A stretch of DNA of 64,000 nt, from the NCBI GenBank assembly GCA_030562195.1, contig CM060201.1:33958067-34022066 (forward strand). Direction: 5' to 3'. Source of the stretch: Nipponacmea schrenckii (Eukaryota > Mollusca > Gastropoda > Lottiidae). The translations under genes and the position numbers were made by a program. The notes under the pieces were generated by a model. The model was not told the origin of the DNA, ran no database searches, and saw nothing but the letters and a program-made list of their open reading frames with translations. Of the stretch, positions 24,701 to 33,238 are shown piece by piece; positions within the stretch are counted from its first letter, which is position 1; every line of letters begins with the position of its first letter.

Positions 24701-25398
24701 TTGTTTAACTCATAACTATTACAGAACTAACTATACGTTTGGTTTAAAAGTAATGACAGATTCCTGTCTCACATCCTTTTATGTATGTTTGATAGAGTAG
24801 TCAATGAAATTCACCGCATTGCAAGGAACATCGTGCATTGGTTTTTAAGCATTGTTCAGTTATTTCCCCTTTACTCTTCTCTTGTCCAATCTTTAAAAGT
24901 ATTGCTTTTACTTATGTCTTTGACAAGTAATTATATAACAAGCGCTCAGTTGTTACACATGTACAGAAATTGTGAGTAAATTAAAACAAGTTGACAGTAA
25001 GAGCGAGCATGGTCTTCATCACCTTCTGCCCACCTTCTGCCCACCAGTAGAGTTATTATCTCTTTGCGTGTAATAAATACACTCTTGAAATAATGGTTTT
25101 CTGTCTTTACCCATGGGTCCTCTTGAAGAAAGAAAGGTTGTGTAATTTAATTGAATATTTCAGGTGTCATATTAAATCACAAAATGGCTTGAGAATAATA
25201 GAAATACGCAGTGACCCAGATGGACTAGTTTTACAACATTGGGAATATTTAAACGATACACCACCTACAGACTTTACTCTTAAAAAATCGCGTATCCGCA
25301 ACATTCCAGAGGGCGCTAAAACTGTATCTATTCTCGCTCAAGATAATTTTGGTAATATATTAAAAAAACGGCTAAAAGTTGTTAACCTAGAAGGGTGA
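9061..25398 (+). CDS. YIL108W-like zinc metallopeptidase, 7 exons
   Basis: Coding exons: 9061-9769, 10070-10202, 22746-23034, 23572-23803, 23981-24161, 24610-24663 and 25164-25398. All introns are GT-AG and all phases join in frame, giving 610 residues. I recognise the family as the eukaryotic YIL108W-like putative metallopeptidases (Pfam Metallopep type), whose substrate and role are unknown. Visible: a beta-rich N-terminal half; a glycine-rich stretch (GGGGLALFGTG) at about 237-248; HELGHTFDLAH at 297-307 as zinc ligands (H297, H301, H307) with catalytic E298; and SGIMARG at about 310-316 as a metzincin-type Met-turn. Aspartate replaces the usual glycine in HExxHxxGxxH. A Ser/Pro-rich linker (about 456-485) precedes a conserved-looking C-terminal region. 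No signal peptide or membrane segment is seen, so it is probably cytosolic. The jacalin-like tail of some fungal relatives is not obvious here. Confidence 0.88.
10070..10202 (+). CDS. Metallopeptidase exon 2
   Basis: Bounded by GTCTTTCAG| and ACAG|GTCAGT. It translates in phase with exon 1 and carries GGGGLALFGTGNLHTW and RRKFMDDSAYR, sequence typical of the stretch that leads into the zinc-binding helix of this family. It contains no long open frame of its own and was found by phase matching. Confidence 0.85.
10440..11760. repeat. Degenerate element with a repeated module
   Basis: The module CGGAAGGTGTGACC, then TTGAAAA, TTAGGTCAAAT and ATTCAATATATTGTCTA occurs at about 11396-11480 and again, diverged, at about 11573-11665. 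CCGGAAGT clusters at 10770-10815 and 11090-11130. It is probably the relic of a dispersed element. No terminal repeats or coding frame were found. Confidence 0.45.
13797..14005. mobile_element. Foldback MITE, family 'TTAGAATGAAC', copy 2 (short)
   Basis: Left end GGATACTGCGTCTTGGCATC leads to CAAGAATGGTCAATATGAG; right end TTCAAATTTTATGTTCC then TTCTAAGACC is its rough inverse. The interior phrase TTTATCAGTAAACTTACCTG, followed by GTGTCATAAAGTAACAGAA, matches the longer copies at 48390-48730 and 61786-62115. Confidence 0.6.
14026..15078 (+). repeat. 26-bp satellite array, about 40 units
   Basis: The unit reads TATCTATGGAGAAGATATTA followed by ACAATA. It is very homogeneous, with variants TATCGATGG (twice), ATTAGCAATA and ATTACAATA. 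Each unit holds a short inverted repeat (GATATT...AATATATC) that could form a hairpin. It lies wholly inside intron 2 of the metallopeptidase gene. Confidence 0.97.
16380..17780 (+). repeat. Diverged repeats of 'CAGTTGATATGTCAATGT'
   Basis: TTGATATGTCA and GTCAATGTTGACAT-like words recur irregularly, along with CTCTATATGCCAGTTGAT. Spacing is variable, so this looks like an old decayed satellite. Confidence 0.6.
18391..18562 (-). mobile_element. tRNA-Leu-like SINE, copy A
   Basis: On the minus strand the head reads GTTGGCTGAGCGGTCTAGAT (A-box-like, resembling the start of tRNA-Leu), then GGTTCGAAACCCG (B-box-like), then a tail with TCAGCCAATTTTCAGCACTA and CCAAGAAAGTGTTATCCCAA. It shares its tail with copies at 18675-18879 and 29409-29571. 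It has no coding capacity. Confidence 0.8.
18675..18879 (+). mobile_element. tRNA-Leu-like SINE, copy B, with inverted flanks
   Basis: A 5'-truncated SINE head (GAGTGGTCTAGACGGTTGAC, then GCTGGTTTGAAACC) is followed by the normal tail. ATGTCATTTAGAAAGTGGTG at the left end is inverted exactly at the right end (CACCACTTTCTAAATGACAT), so part of a second inverted SINE tail sits upstream of the head and the unit can fold back on itself. Confidence 0.75.
20850..20925 (-). mobile_element. SINE head fragment (tRNA-like)
   Basis: On the minus strand GCAGTGGCTCATTCGTTAAC, then GGTCAAGGGTTCAAAGG, are spaced like tRNA A and B boxes. It differs from the tRNA-Leu-like family. No full element could be delimited. 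Confidence 0.4.
21115..21175 (+). repeat. Fragment of the SINE found at 55090-55300
   Basis: TTTGGCCAAGGATCATATGG, then AGGAAGGATCC, match in reverse the tail of the element at 55090-55300. Similar pieces occur at about 24466-24510 and 44050-44105. Confidence 0.5.
21690..21845 (+). repeat. Dispersed repeat shared with 54455-54605
   Basis: The two stretches share GCTATCAGTGTCCTTAACAC (GCTATCAGCGTCCTGGACAC in the other copy), AACCT..TTACAATC-type sequence and CATAACTC. No end structure could be defined. Confidence 0.45.
22746..23034 (+). CDS. Metallopeptidase exon 3 (catalytic)
   Basis: Starts after TCATTTCAG and ends at AAAAGG|GTGAGT in phase 0. It carries EYYWANYATGLGAS, the zinc motif HELGHTFDLAH and the Met-turn SGIMARGFDD, then a Ser/Arg-rich stretch that looks disordered and phosphorylatable. 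This exon alone identifies the protein as an active-site-intact metallopeptidase. Confidence 0.92.
23572..23803 (+). CDS. Metallopeptidase exon 4
   Basis: Bounded by TATATTTCAG| and TCAAG|GTAAAT. It reads in phase 0 from exon 3 and leaves phase 1. The product is low-complexity in part (VYVPPPPLVVRVETGFKP, then Ser/Thr/Glu-rich sequence), probably a flexible linker. It was found by phase matching. Confidence 0.8.
23981..24161 (+). CDS. Metallopeptidase exon 5
   Basis: Bounded by TTCTTTTCAG| and TCACAA|GTAAGT. It joins exon 4 in phase 1 to give a Ser/Pro-rich linker (SSISSVSSISPPSSTPS) and then the conserved-looking EVHFTDDGAHWFRSSAVIL. It leaves phase 2. Confidence 0.85.
24610..24663 (+). CDS. 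Metallopeptidase exon 6 (54 bp)
   Basis: A microexon-sized coding exon between TATATTCCAG| and TCAGG|GTAAGG. It encodes WFNKPDGNNPKKHPTLS and joins exons 5 and 7 in phase 2 on both sides. Confidence 0.8.
25164..25398 (+). CDS. Metallopeptidase exon 7 (C-terminus)
   Basis: Starts after AATATTTCAG and ends at TGA 25396-25398. The product runs from CHIKSQNGLRIIEIRSDPDG to the terminal LKVVNLEG. Mixed beta-strand-like hydrophobic pattern; no known domain is named with confidence. Confidence 0.88.
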
Positions 25399-25762
25399 TA
25401 CATAGGAGAGTTCAGCTCAAATCTCAAACATTGTGCTAATGGTAACCAGTGTCTTACAACCGTTTTGGACATCAGTTGCAGCATCAGGACTTTTAGTTTG
25501 AAACAGAGGGGAATGTTTTTATATTTGGAAAATAACTATGAATGGCCAAGTGAAATGTGAATGGTATCCTTAATTCTACAGGGGCTGACTGACCCCCACC
25601 CCCTTACACTTTGTCCCTGAAATTCTATTTTGTTATTGAATTGTGCTAGTTTTTATTAACCGTGAGTTTTAAAGTGAAGGTATTTATACACCAAATAGTT
25701 GCAGGGTAAATTTATGATAAAAATAAACTCTTAGAGATATGTTTCAATATGTAAAATAAATA
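25399..25762 (+). other. Probable 3' UTR of the metallopeptidase gene
   Basis: Possible polyadenylation signals AATAAA lie at 25722-25727 and 25755-25760. The true cleavage site cannot be seen. Confidence 0.45.
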
Positions 25763-26514
25763 AACAAGTTTTGTAATACCACAAAGAAACCTTCAATGTA
25801 GTGTGACAATTCAGGAAAACTAGGTTTCTTTAGAGGTATAGCATGTAGCAGAGGTTTAGCTTTATGGAAGGTTAACAATACTCTGTTGCTGTTTTCGAAT
25901 TTGGAAAGCCTTTTAACAACTACATAGGCCATTATTATTAAAAACAGATGATCTATGTAACCCTAGGTATCAATTTGGGTAACCAGCAGACACCAACAAG
26001 GGTACCTGATAAGTAAGAAGTTATGTGAACAATTTTAGATAATAATGTTCAAAATATCAGTTAAGAACTCTGACCTCGGAGCTGCTATACCTACAATAAC
26101 TATACCTAATTTAAATTTGATTAAAATTACCATTTTGTCTCAGTAATTTTTTTATTTTTGGACTCTATTGTAATCTAATGAGATTTATACCAAAGTTACA
26201 TTCTGGTGCAGTACAAACTGTATACAGCAGCCAATACGGTCCCACTCTCCAACCAATCAGAATCACTTTTACAATTCGTCATAATATATGATATATATTT
26301 CGATTCTTCTATCTCAAAATTCATGATTCTGAATGAAGGGCTGTGATTGGTTGAAATAAATGTCCACAATACATCACCTTGGCACAAATCACTTTAGATA
26401 AAAACAAAAATTTGTAATGTAAATTGTAATTTTGATGAGATTGGTATACAGATAGTTATATTTCATGAACTGTCATACTTCAAATATTACTAGGTACGAT
26501 AACTGTTACAACAG

Positions 26515-26763
26515 GTGAGGTCAAATCTCGTGTTAGTGTTCTGTGTTAGAGTTACGCTGTTAATTTGCTGTTATAATACAGTGTACTCGGAGTAATCTGA
26601 CATATATTGGGATCGCGAAATAATGTCGAATTAGTGAGTGTGTCGTATTACTCAGAGTACACTGTATATCAACATGACGACTGACTTCATTTCGTGTTAT
26701 GTGATGATGTTAACACTAACACGGAACACTAACACAGAACACTAACACAAGATTTGACCTCGC
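26515..26763. mobile_element. Inverted-repeat element with TIR 'GAGGTCAAATCT'
   Basis: Left GGTGAGGTCAAATCTCGTGT, then TAGTGTTCTGTGTTAG, is inverted at the right end (AACACTAACACAAGATTTGA, then CCTCGCC). It is about 250 bp and non-coding, and contains a second inverted-repeat element at 26579-26664. Confidence 0.75.
26579..26664. mobile_element. Nested TA-flanked mini-element
   Basis: CAGTGTACTCGGAGTAAT at the left and ATTACTCAGAGTACACTG at the right are inverted repeats, with TA directly outside both ends, as for Tc1/mariner insertions. It is only 86 bp and sits inside the larger inverted-repeat element, so it probably inserted later. Confidence 0.7.
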
Positions 26764-27719
26764 CCTTTGTTGTCTATCTATTTACATAATTAACTGGTTT
26801 GTATAATAATAATGTTTTTAAAATGAAAAGTATATTTCTATTGTTAGTGATACTTGTTGTTGTTGTTTTTTAACTTGGTTGTTATGGTTACATTTTAACA
26901 GAATATTTATATAGTGAAAAATTTATATATAATAAAAATTGGACAGGTACCTGATTCCTACAACTTAATTGATAGATATTTATTCAGTAAAAAGACACCT
27001 TTTGGGTGAAAATTTGAATTTCTTGTCTTTTCTAATGAAATCCTGTGTCATATAAGAATTCAAAAATGGCTTTAATTTCATCTACAATCAAATTATAGAC
27101 TTCTATATCTGTAATATAATTAATGCCAAAATAGAGTATGTATTAGTGCTGTGTCACAATACAACACTAACATATATACAATAATAAACACAGTATGATC
27201 TGATATAATAAAGTGGCATCGCGATATAGGGTAGTAGATAAATTATTGTAAATTATCTTCACATGGTAACAGATATTTAGTCTACTATATAATTACTAAT
27301 ATTATTATTATTACCATCAATATATTATTATTGTCTATAAACTATATACTTACTGTAGCAATGTCGATTTTCCATGCATTAGACTGGCTAATTTAAACAA
27401 TACATTACATCTGTACAGGGATGTTGATTTGAAAAATTCCCAACCAGACATTTTAACACATACATAAAGATTTTTTATTTATTTTCATCAAGATTATATG
27501 AAAAATGACAAAAATATAGGAGATTTGCATGGAAAATGTCCTAAATATCCATATTACAGCTAGCCATTTTGGGAATCCAATCAGACATGACTGTCAAATA
27601 CAGTTGAATCAACAGTCCTGTATTTGTGTATACATGTTTGTCAGGTATTGTAAACTACTCACGCCCTCGTACAATGTCATACTCTTCATGGCTTGTTGTA
27701 TCCCAATGTATTAAATCAT

Positions 27720-28340
27720 CACACAGAGCTTATACATGGATCATGACATGTTGTATTGCAATGTATCCATGTAATATGATACACGGCTTATGACTTGTTG
27801 TATTGCAATTATCAATACAATATGATACATGATCATGACTTGTTGTATTCAATGTTATCAAACAATATGATACATGTATCATGCTTGTTGTATACAATGT
27901 TTCAATACAATATGATAATGTATCATGACAGTTGTATTCAATGTATTTCAATACAATTATGAAATGTTGTATTAATACAATATGATACATGTATCATGAC
28001 ATGTTGTATTACAATGTTTCAATACAATATGATATATGTATCATGACAAGTTGTATTGCAATGTATCCATGTAACATGATACAATTATGAAATGTTGTAT
28101 CAATACAATATGATACATGTATCATGACATGTTGTATTACAATGTTTCAATACAATATGATATATGTATCGTGACAAGATGTATTGCAATGTATCCATGT
28201 AACATGATACACTTATAACAAGTTGTATCAATACAATATGATACACTTATGACAAGTTGTATCAATACAGTACATGTATCGAATCATCATATAGAGCTTA
28301 TACATGTATAGTGATAAATTGTATTGCAATGTATCCAGAA
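27720..28340. repeat. Palindromic ATGATACATGTATCAT tandem repeat
   Basis: Diverged units contain the palindrome ATGATACATGTATCAT followed by GACATGTTGTATTGCAATGT and TTCAATACAAT. The 16-bp palindrome can form a cruciform. The 86-residue minus-strand frame is repeat translation. Confidence 0.85.
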
Positions 28341-29186
28341 GAGTAGGAAGTAAACTCCATTCATTTCATTTAAATCGCAATGTATCATTACCATGAAGCT
28401 GGCATGTGATATCACCATTAACCAATCACTGAATGGAGCTTAGTAAAAACTATTTTTAAATTGACGGAGGGCAACTAATGACATTACAATAGAAACTTTA
28501 TCAATAATATCAGCATAATGAGCAGCTAAGTTAAACTGAAATAAAACACAGATTTTGGTATTTTAGCATTCAATAATTTTGATATTATGAAATTCAGGGA
28601 AGATTTTGCATTTGTTTTTAATACTGTTCAAACCCTTGCCTTTATTGTCTATAGAATATAAAATCTTGAAATCACAAAATAGCGAGTTGTTGATATCAAA
28701 GACAAAGATTTCTGAAATACAGTAATAACGTTATTAACGCTCAGTATTTAGGCTTTAATATATTTCTAACGCTTTTTTATTGAGTAAGTGAATATAGAGT
28801 GATATTTTTCATGTGAACTAGTTTTTTGTAGAAAATTAAAGTCCAGTTTTTGTAATTTTTAAATCAGATCTTTTTTTATTTTAAAATGTGTACTGATGTT
28901 TTTCAGATAAAGTTGGTTTTTTGTAATTTAGTATTTTTTTAATAATTATAATATATATTCTCAAATTTTCAATTTTTATAGTTTCCGTGGCAGCATGTAT
29001 GTTTTATAATCAGCAATGCTTGTAGAAGTTTTCAGATATGAAGAATATGTGTCAGTTCCAAATGTTTTTTAAAAATCAAAATCCATAAATGGTGACAATT
29101 GTGAAAAGACTGTTATTGACTTCAACTGAATTTATTAATTTGTTTGAAATATGTTCATTATGAATTCATCTTTATATCAACTACAT

Positions 29187-29372
29187 CTTATACCTTGACT
29201 ATAATAGCCACCTTTCTTGTATCATAGAGGTCTGTAAATGTGGGTGGATTGGACAATAGTAATCTCGGACAGAAAGGTAGTTTTATAGTCATAACCCTGG
29301 ATGGCTGTATTCACCGGTGTAAAATCCAATCGAATACCTGCATTCCGTGATAAAAGCAGTCAAGGTATGAGA
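29187..29372. mobile_element. MITE with TIR 'CTTATACCTTGACT'
   Basis: CTTATACCTTGACT at the left is inverted as AGTCAAGGTATGAG at the right (one mismatch). The left end and next 30 bp recur at about 18085-18135 and 47545-47590. It is non-coding. Confidence 0.65.
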
Positions 29373-29408
29373 ATCAGCTTGAACTAAACTTGATATTAGA
29401 GATGATTT

Positions 29409-29571
29409 AATGTCATTTAGAAAGTGGTGTTGCAACAATATTTTCGTTATTGGGATACACTTTCTTGGTATAGCACAGATTCTAGTGCTGAAAATTGGCT
29501 GAGACCCGAATGGGTGATTAGGTGCTTGGTTCGAAACCCGTGTAATCCCAATAATGAAAATATTGTTGTTA
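29409..29571. mobile_element. tRNA-Leu-like SINE, copy C, folded back
   Basis: AATGTCATTTAGAAAGTGGT through TTCGTTATTGGGATACAC at the left is the SINE tail in reverse. The right part has GGTTCGAAACCCG and then the tail forward (AATCCCAATAATGAAAATAT). Two truncated SINE tails thus face outward from a shared centre, as in copy B. Confidence 0.65.
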
Positions 29572-30839
29572 AATGGATATTGTTAAATATTGCTATAAAT
29601 TATATATTAAGATATTTTACCTTTCCTTACTGTAGAGGAAGCAGAACTTGATTAAGATGAAATTCACCAAATTCTATAAGGTATTTTTTTGAAATTTTAG
29701 CAATATGCCAACATCATATTGCGACTACATCAAGGGCAGTAACTGATAACTGCTCAATTTTTTGGTAAAATTTGAAATAATTTTGTAATTGGTAAATTTG
29801 AAAAAAAATAAAAACAGGCTACCTCATAATTTAACTCGAAATTTCAGGCAGCAAAAATTATTAAAAAAGCTCGAAATTGTATTCACTGCCAAAATTAATC
29901 AAGTTATATGGATATATTATTTATAACTTACAATGAGTTTTAAATAATAACAAGTTTTCATCTTGGGTGATGTTCCTCTTGTCACTGTCAGTGATGCAGA
30001 TCTGAGGACCTAACATGCTAAAACATGTCTTGGTGTTTACAGACATCAATAATATAACAATAGTTGGCTAAACCCTGTGAATGTTTGAGATTCCTCAATA
30101 GTTTGAAATCCAAATATATATCATTGAGCATTGCATGAGCAGACTTCATCAACTCGGTCAGGTGGAGAAACATTGGACCGGAGATTCTATTTACATGTAA
30201 TTTCTCGACTGATTATACTCCTATTCTCAAGATAGTTCACGATTCTCATGTACAGACCGATACGAAAGATTATTAATTTTGAGAAGTTTCTCTATATATT
30301 TTGTACTATATAAATCATAAAGAAAATAGAATCTCTATGTAACACGATATCATGAAATAAAGTGATTATTGAAAATAACTTAGTTTGATGAATTATTACC
30401 GTTTTATTTGATTATTGAGGAATATTGTCATAAAATTTTAACATTAAGCATGTCTACTAATGAACAGACTTTTTTAGCCAAGGTTTAATATTTCAATTAT
30501 TCAGTCATCATAAGAGATTATATACTGTTATCTTTACAGAATGCTAGATTGTTTTGTGTTACTGTATTTGTTCTCAACACTAACTGTATCTGTAATAACA
30601 TGTCAAGTTAATAAAGTTAGAAAAATTGTCCTGTCTTTGTTTTACATCTATTGTATGTTTGGGGTAAAAAAAATGGTTTAATACAGGCAAAGTGCCCCTT
30701 ACTATATGTGCAGAGGATCCACATCCATAGATGAACAGATATGTCTGTACTATATTGAACCCTGTTCCGGCTTGGGATAAAAAGATTTAAGTTCACTGAA
30801 ACCCCTCTGAACTACCACACCATCTGGACTAATGGTAAC

Positions 30840-30985
30840 TACCACCAGACTAATGGTTTACTGAAACCCCTCTCCACCAGACTAATGGTTTACTGAAACC
30901 CCTCTCCACCAGACTAATGGTTTATTGAAACCCCTCTCCACCAGACTAATGGTTTACTGAAACCCCTCTCCACCAGACTAACTGA
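30840..30985 (+). repeat. 32-bp tandem repeat, about 5 units
   Basis: Unit: CTCCACCAGACTAATGGTTT then ACTGAAACCCCT. The last four copies are nearly identical. Confidence 0.9.
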
Positions 30986-32833
30986 ACAGCTACCATACCA
31001 AGGTATGTCAGCACTTCGGTGCACAAAAGGAAAATTCCTCTCCCGAGCGGGTAATTTTTACTTTGAGAGATCGTCTGAGCAACCAGTCTCAAACACTGTC
31101 AAACACACCAGACCAGAGAAGAGCCTCTCCTCCAAGCTGCGGTAATGGTAACTACCAAAAATAACTGATATCAAGAGAAGATATTTTTTATTGCAAGCAG
31201 ACATCATTGATATGCAGAAACCAAACAGAAACATCACATTAAGCATACAGGCTGGGGCCAAGTTCACACAAAACATAACTTGTATTTCCTGTCATCTGAT
31301 TGGTCAATCATTAAAGTCCATTCAGATTATTGAAATTATTATAATTGCTTTTTTTGTGAAGTAGGCCCCAGAATAAGTTGGTCCAAACGTTCTAACTGAA
31401 CTCTTTTGGACAGGCACATTGAAAAGGAAGTCTTATAAAATACAATAGAACACAATCAGTTGAAAGTACAAAATTCATGCAGGATATTTTATACGTCAGT
31501 CCAAAGAGACTTAAAAAATTAAGTGCTGAACAGAAAATCTAAAATTATGAACATAAAGAAAACTGGAATAGTAAATTTATTTAAGTTATTTATAAACTGC
31601 ATTTAAATACTGAAATTGCCTCAGATATCTGACTAGTAATTATAAGTGAGCAATTATTTGACAACCCTTCAAATAGAAATGAATTCTTCCATACATAAAT
31701 GTGCAACACAGTGATATGTATGTTCGGTAGAGTTCATAAACAAAACGGGTGTTTTATTGCCTTTGAACTGTTTCCAGTCTCTAAGGAATACAACATGTAT
31801 GTTAAAACTTTTATTTTTGGCTTTGTTTTGTTTTGAAACTGACGAAATATGTGATATCTCACATTTCAAGAGTTAAATCTAAAGCTCTCATAATAAACAT
31901 CTTTTTTGTTAAAGCTTAATGTACTTAGTCTAAGAAATTATCTCCCTTTAACCACAAACAAATTTGGTGCAATGCTTTAGGACACTTTAAATAGAATGAT
32001 CCCATGTCTTAGGTATGACAAATGGCAAATCACTCTGTCAGTTAAAGCATTAACATCAACTGATACAATAGGAAGTGGGCACAGTACACCAAGAATCATA
32101 TTTGACATATGTAACACTGAATAAGCTTACTCTTTGAACTGCCTGTCTCTCTGGCTATCAAACTTTTCAGCAATAGCCCTGTTCTTAACAGTAAATTGAA
32201 ATTCAGTCAATAAGTCTTTCTTCTAAATGAAAGCAAGAAATATAGAAATTAAATTATTCCCCTTTGACCACAAAGTTTTAAATTTATAGAAAATATTTTT
32301 GTCTCTGGCACATAGAAAGCAAGTATATAATATATATTTATATATAACTAGAGTAGTCAGGAATAGCAAGTATTAATTTACAAATAAATAGTGAATGAAA
32401 TGAAGTCTGGATGTACATGACACAATACTGATCAGAGTGAATCTCAACAAGTTAAATATAATACCAATAATAACCTGGATGATATAGAGGTGATAAAACA
32501 TGTTGGTTCAGATATTGGTCCTATTTAAACTATAAACTAGCACAAAACTCTGTATTTTGGGGAGAATAAATAGTAAAAGAGTTTTTGATTACAACTTAAA
32601 ATACCCTAAATACAAGGAACTGCTTCTGTTAATGTCTTAAAGACAATTCCTGACATTCAGGAAGATTCAATAATAAATCAGTCTGTAAAATTGTTTTGAG
32701 GTAGTAAAATTGAAAAAATTTCAACTATTCCAAAACAAACTAGACTTCATGTTGATGTTTTTGAAACATCCACGTATCGGAACAAACATTTACATCTGAC
32801 AATATAAGGAATGAGAATATTTAACAAAAAGCA

Positions 32834-33096
32834 ATATTTTCAAAAATACAGCAATCTGATTGGTTAATGATAGAATGTTTCAGAAATACAGCAATCTGAT
32901 TGGTCAATAAGAGAAAGATTTCCAAAATACAGTAATCTGATTGGTTAATGAAAGATTTCCAAAATACAGCAATCTGATTGGTTTATGGTTAATAAGAAAA
33001 AGATTTCCAAATCACAGAAATTTGATTGGTTATTATGAAAAAGATTTTAGAAATACAGCAATCTAATTGGTCAATAAGAGAAAGATTGAGAGCTGA
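32834..33096 (-). repeat. Tandem repeat with CCAAT boxes in the SPECC1L 3' end
   Basis: About six units of 40-50 bp; each carries AAATACAGCAATCTGATTGG followed by a TTAATAAGAAAAAGATTTCC-like filler. On the minus strand each unit presents CCAATCAGATTGCTGTATTT. The array begins within 50 bp downstream of the SPECC1L stop codon, so it probably lies in that 3' UTR. Confidence 0.85.
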
Positions 33097-33139
33097 TATA
33101 TTTCACAAGCTATGTTTGATATAAATATTGGTAGCGTAA

Positions 33140-33238
33140 TTATTTCAGATCGATTTCGAAATGTTTATAAATAGCAGTGACGTAACACATGACGGCCTGC
33201 CAGTCTGGTCTCTCCATAGCAACCATATCATTAATACA
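33140..33238 (-). CDS. SPECC1L: SPECC1L last coding exon (end of CH domain)
   Basis: Preceded by TTATTACAG on the minus strand; encodes [20 protein letters not shown] and [12 protein letters not shown], then TAA. The ERPDW and YVTAIYK signatures are the end of the cytospin CH domain. Too short to stand out as an open frame; found by homology. Confidence 0.93.
   Translation of the reverse strand, partial: CINDMVAMERPDWQAVMCYVTAIYKHFEIDLK

Larger units (their letters stand above)
25763..33139. other. Convergent intergenic region
   Basis: The two confident genes face each other across this span. It should include the 3' UTR of SPECC1L at its right end. It holds nested inverted-repeat elements (26515-26763), a palindromic tandem array (27720-28340), a MITE (29187-29372), a foldback SINE (29409-29571), a 32-bp repeat (30840-30985) and a CCAAT-bearing tandem repeat (32834-33096). 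Otherwise it is AT-rich with no supported gene. Confidence 0.6.
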
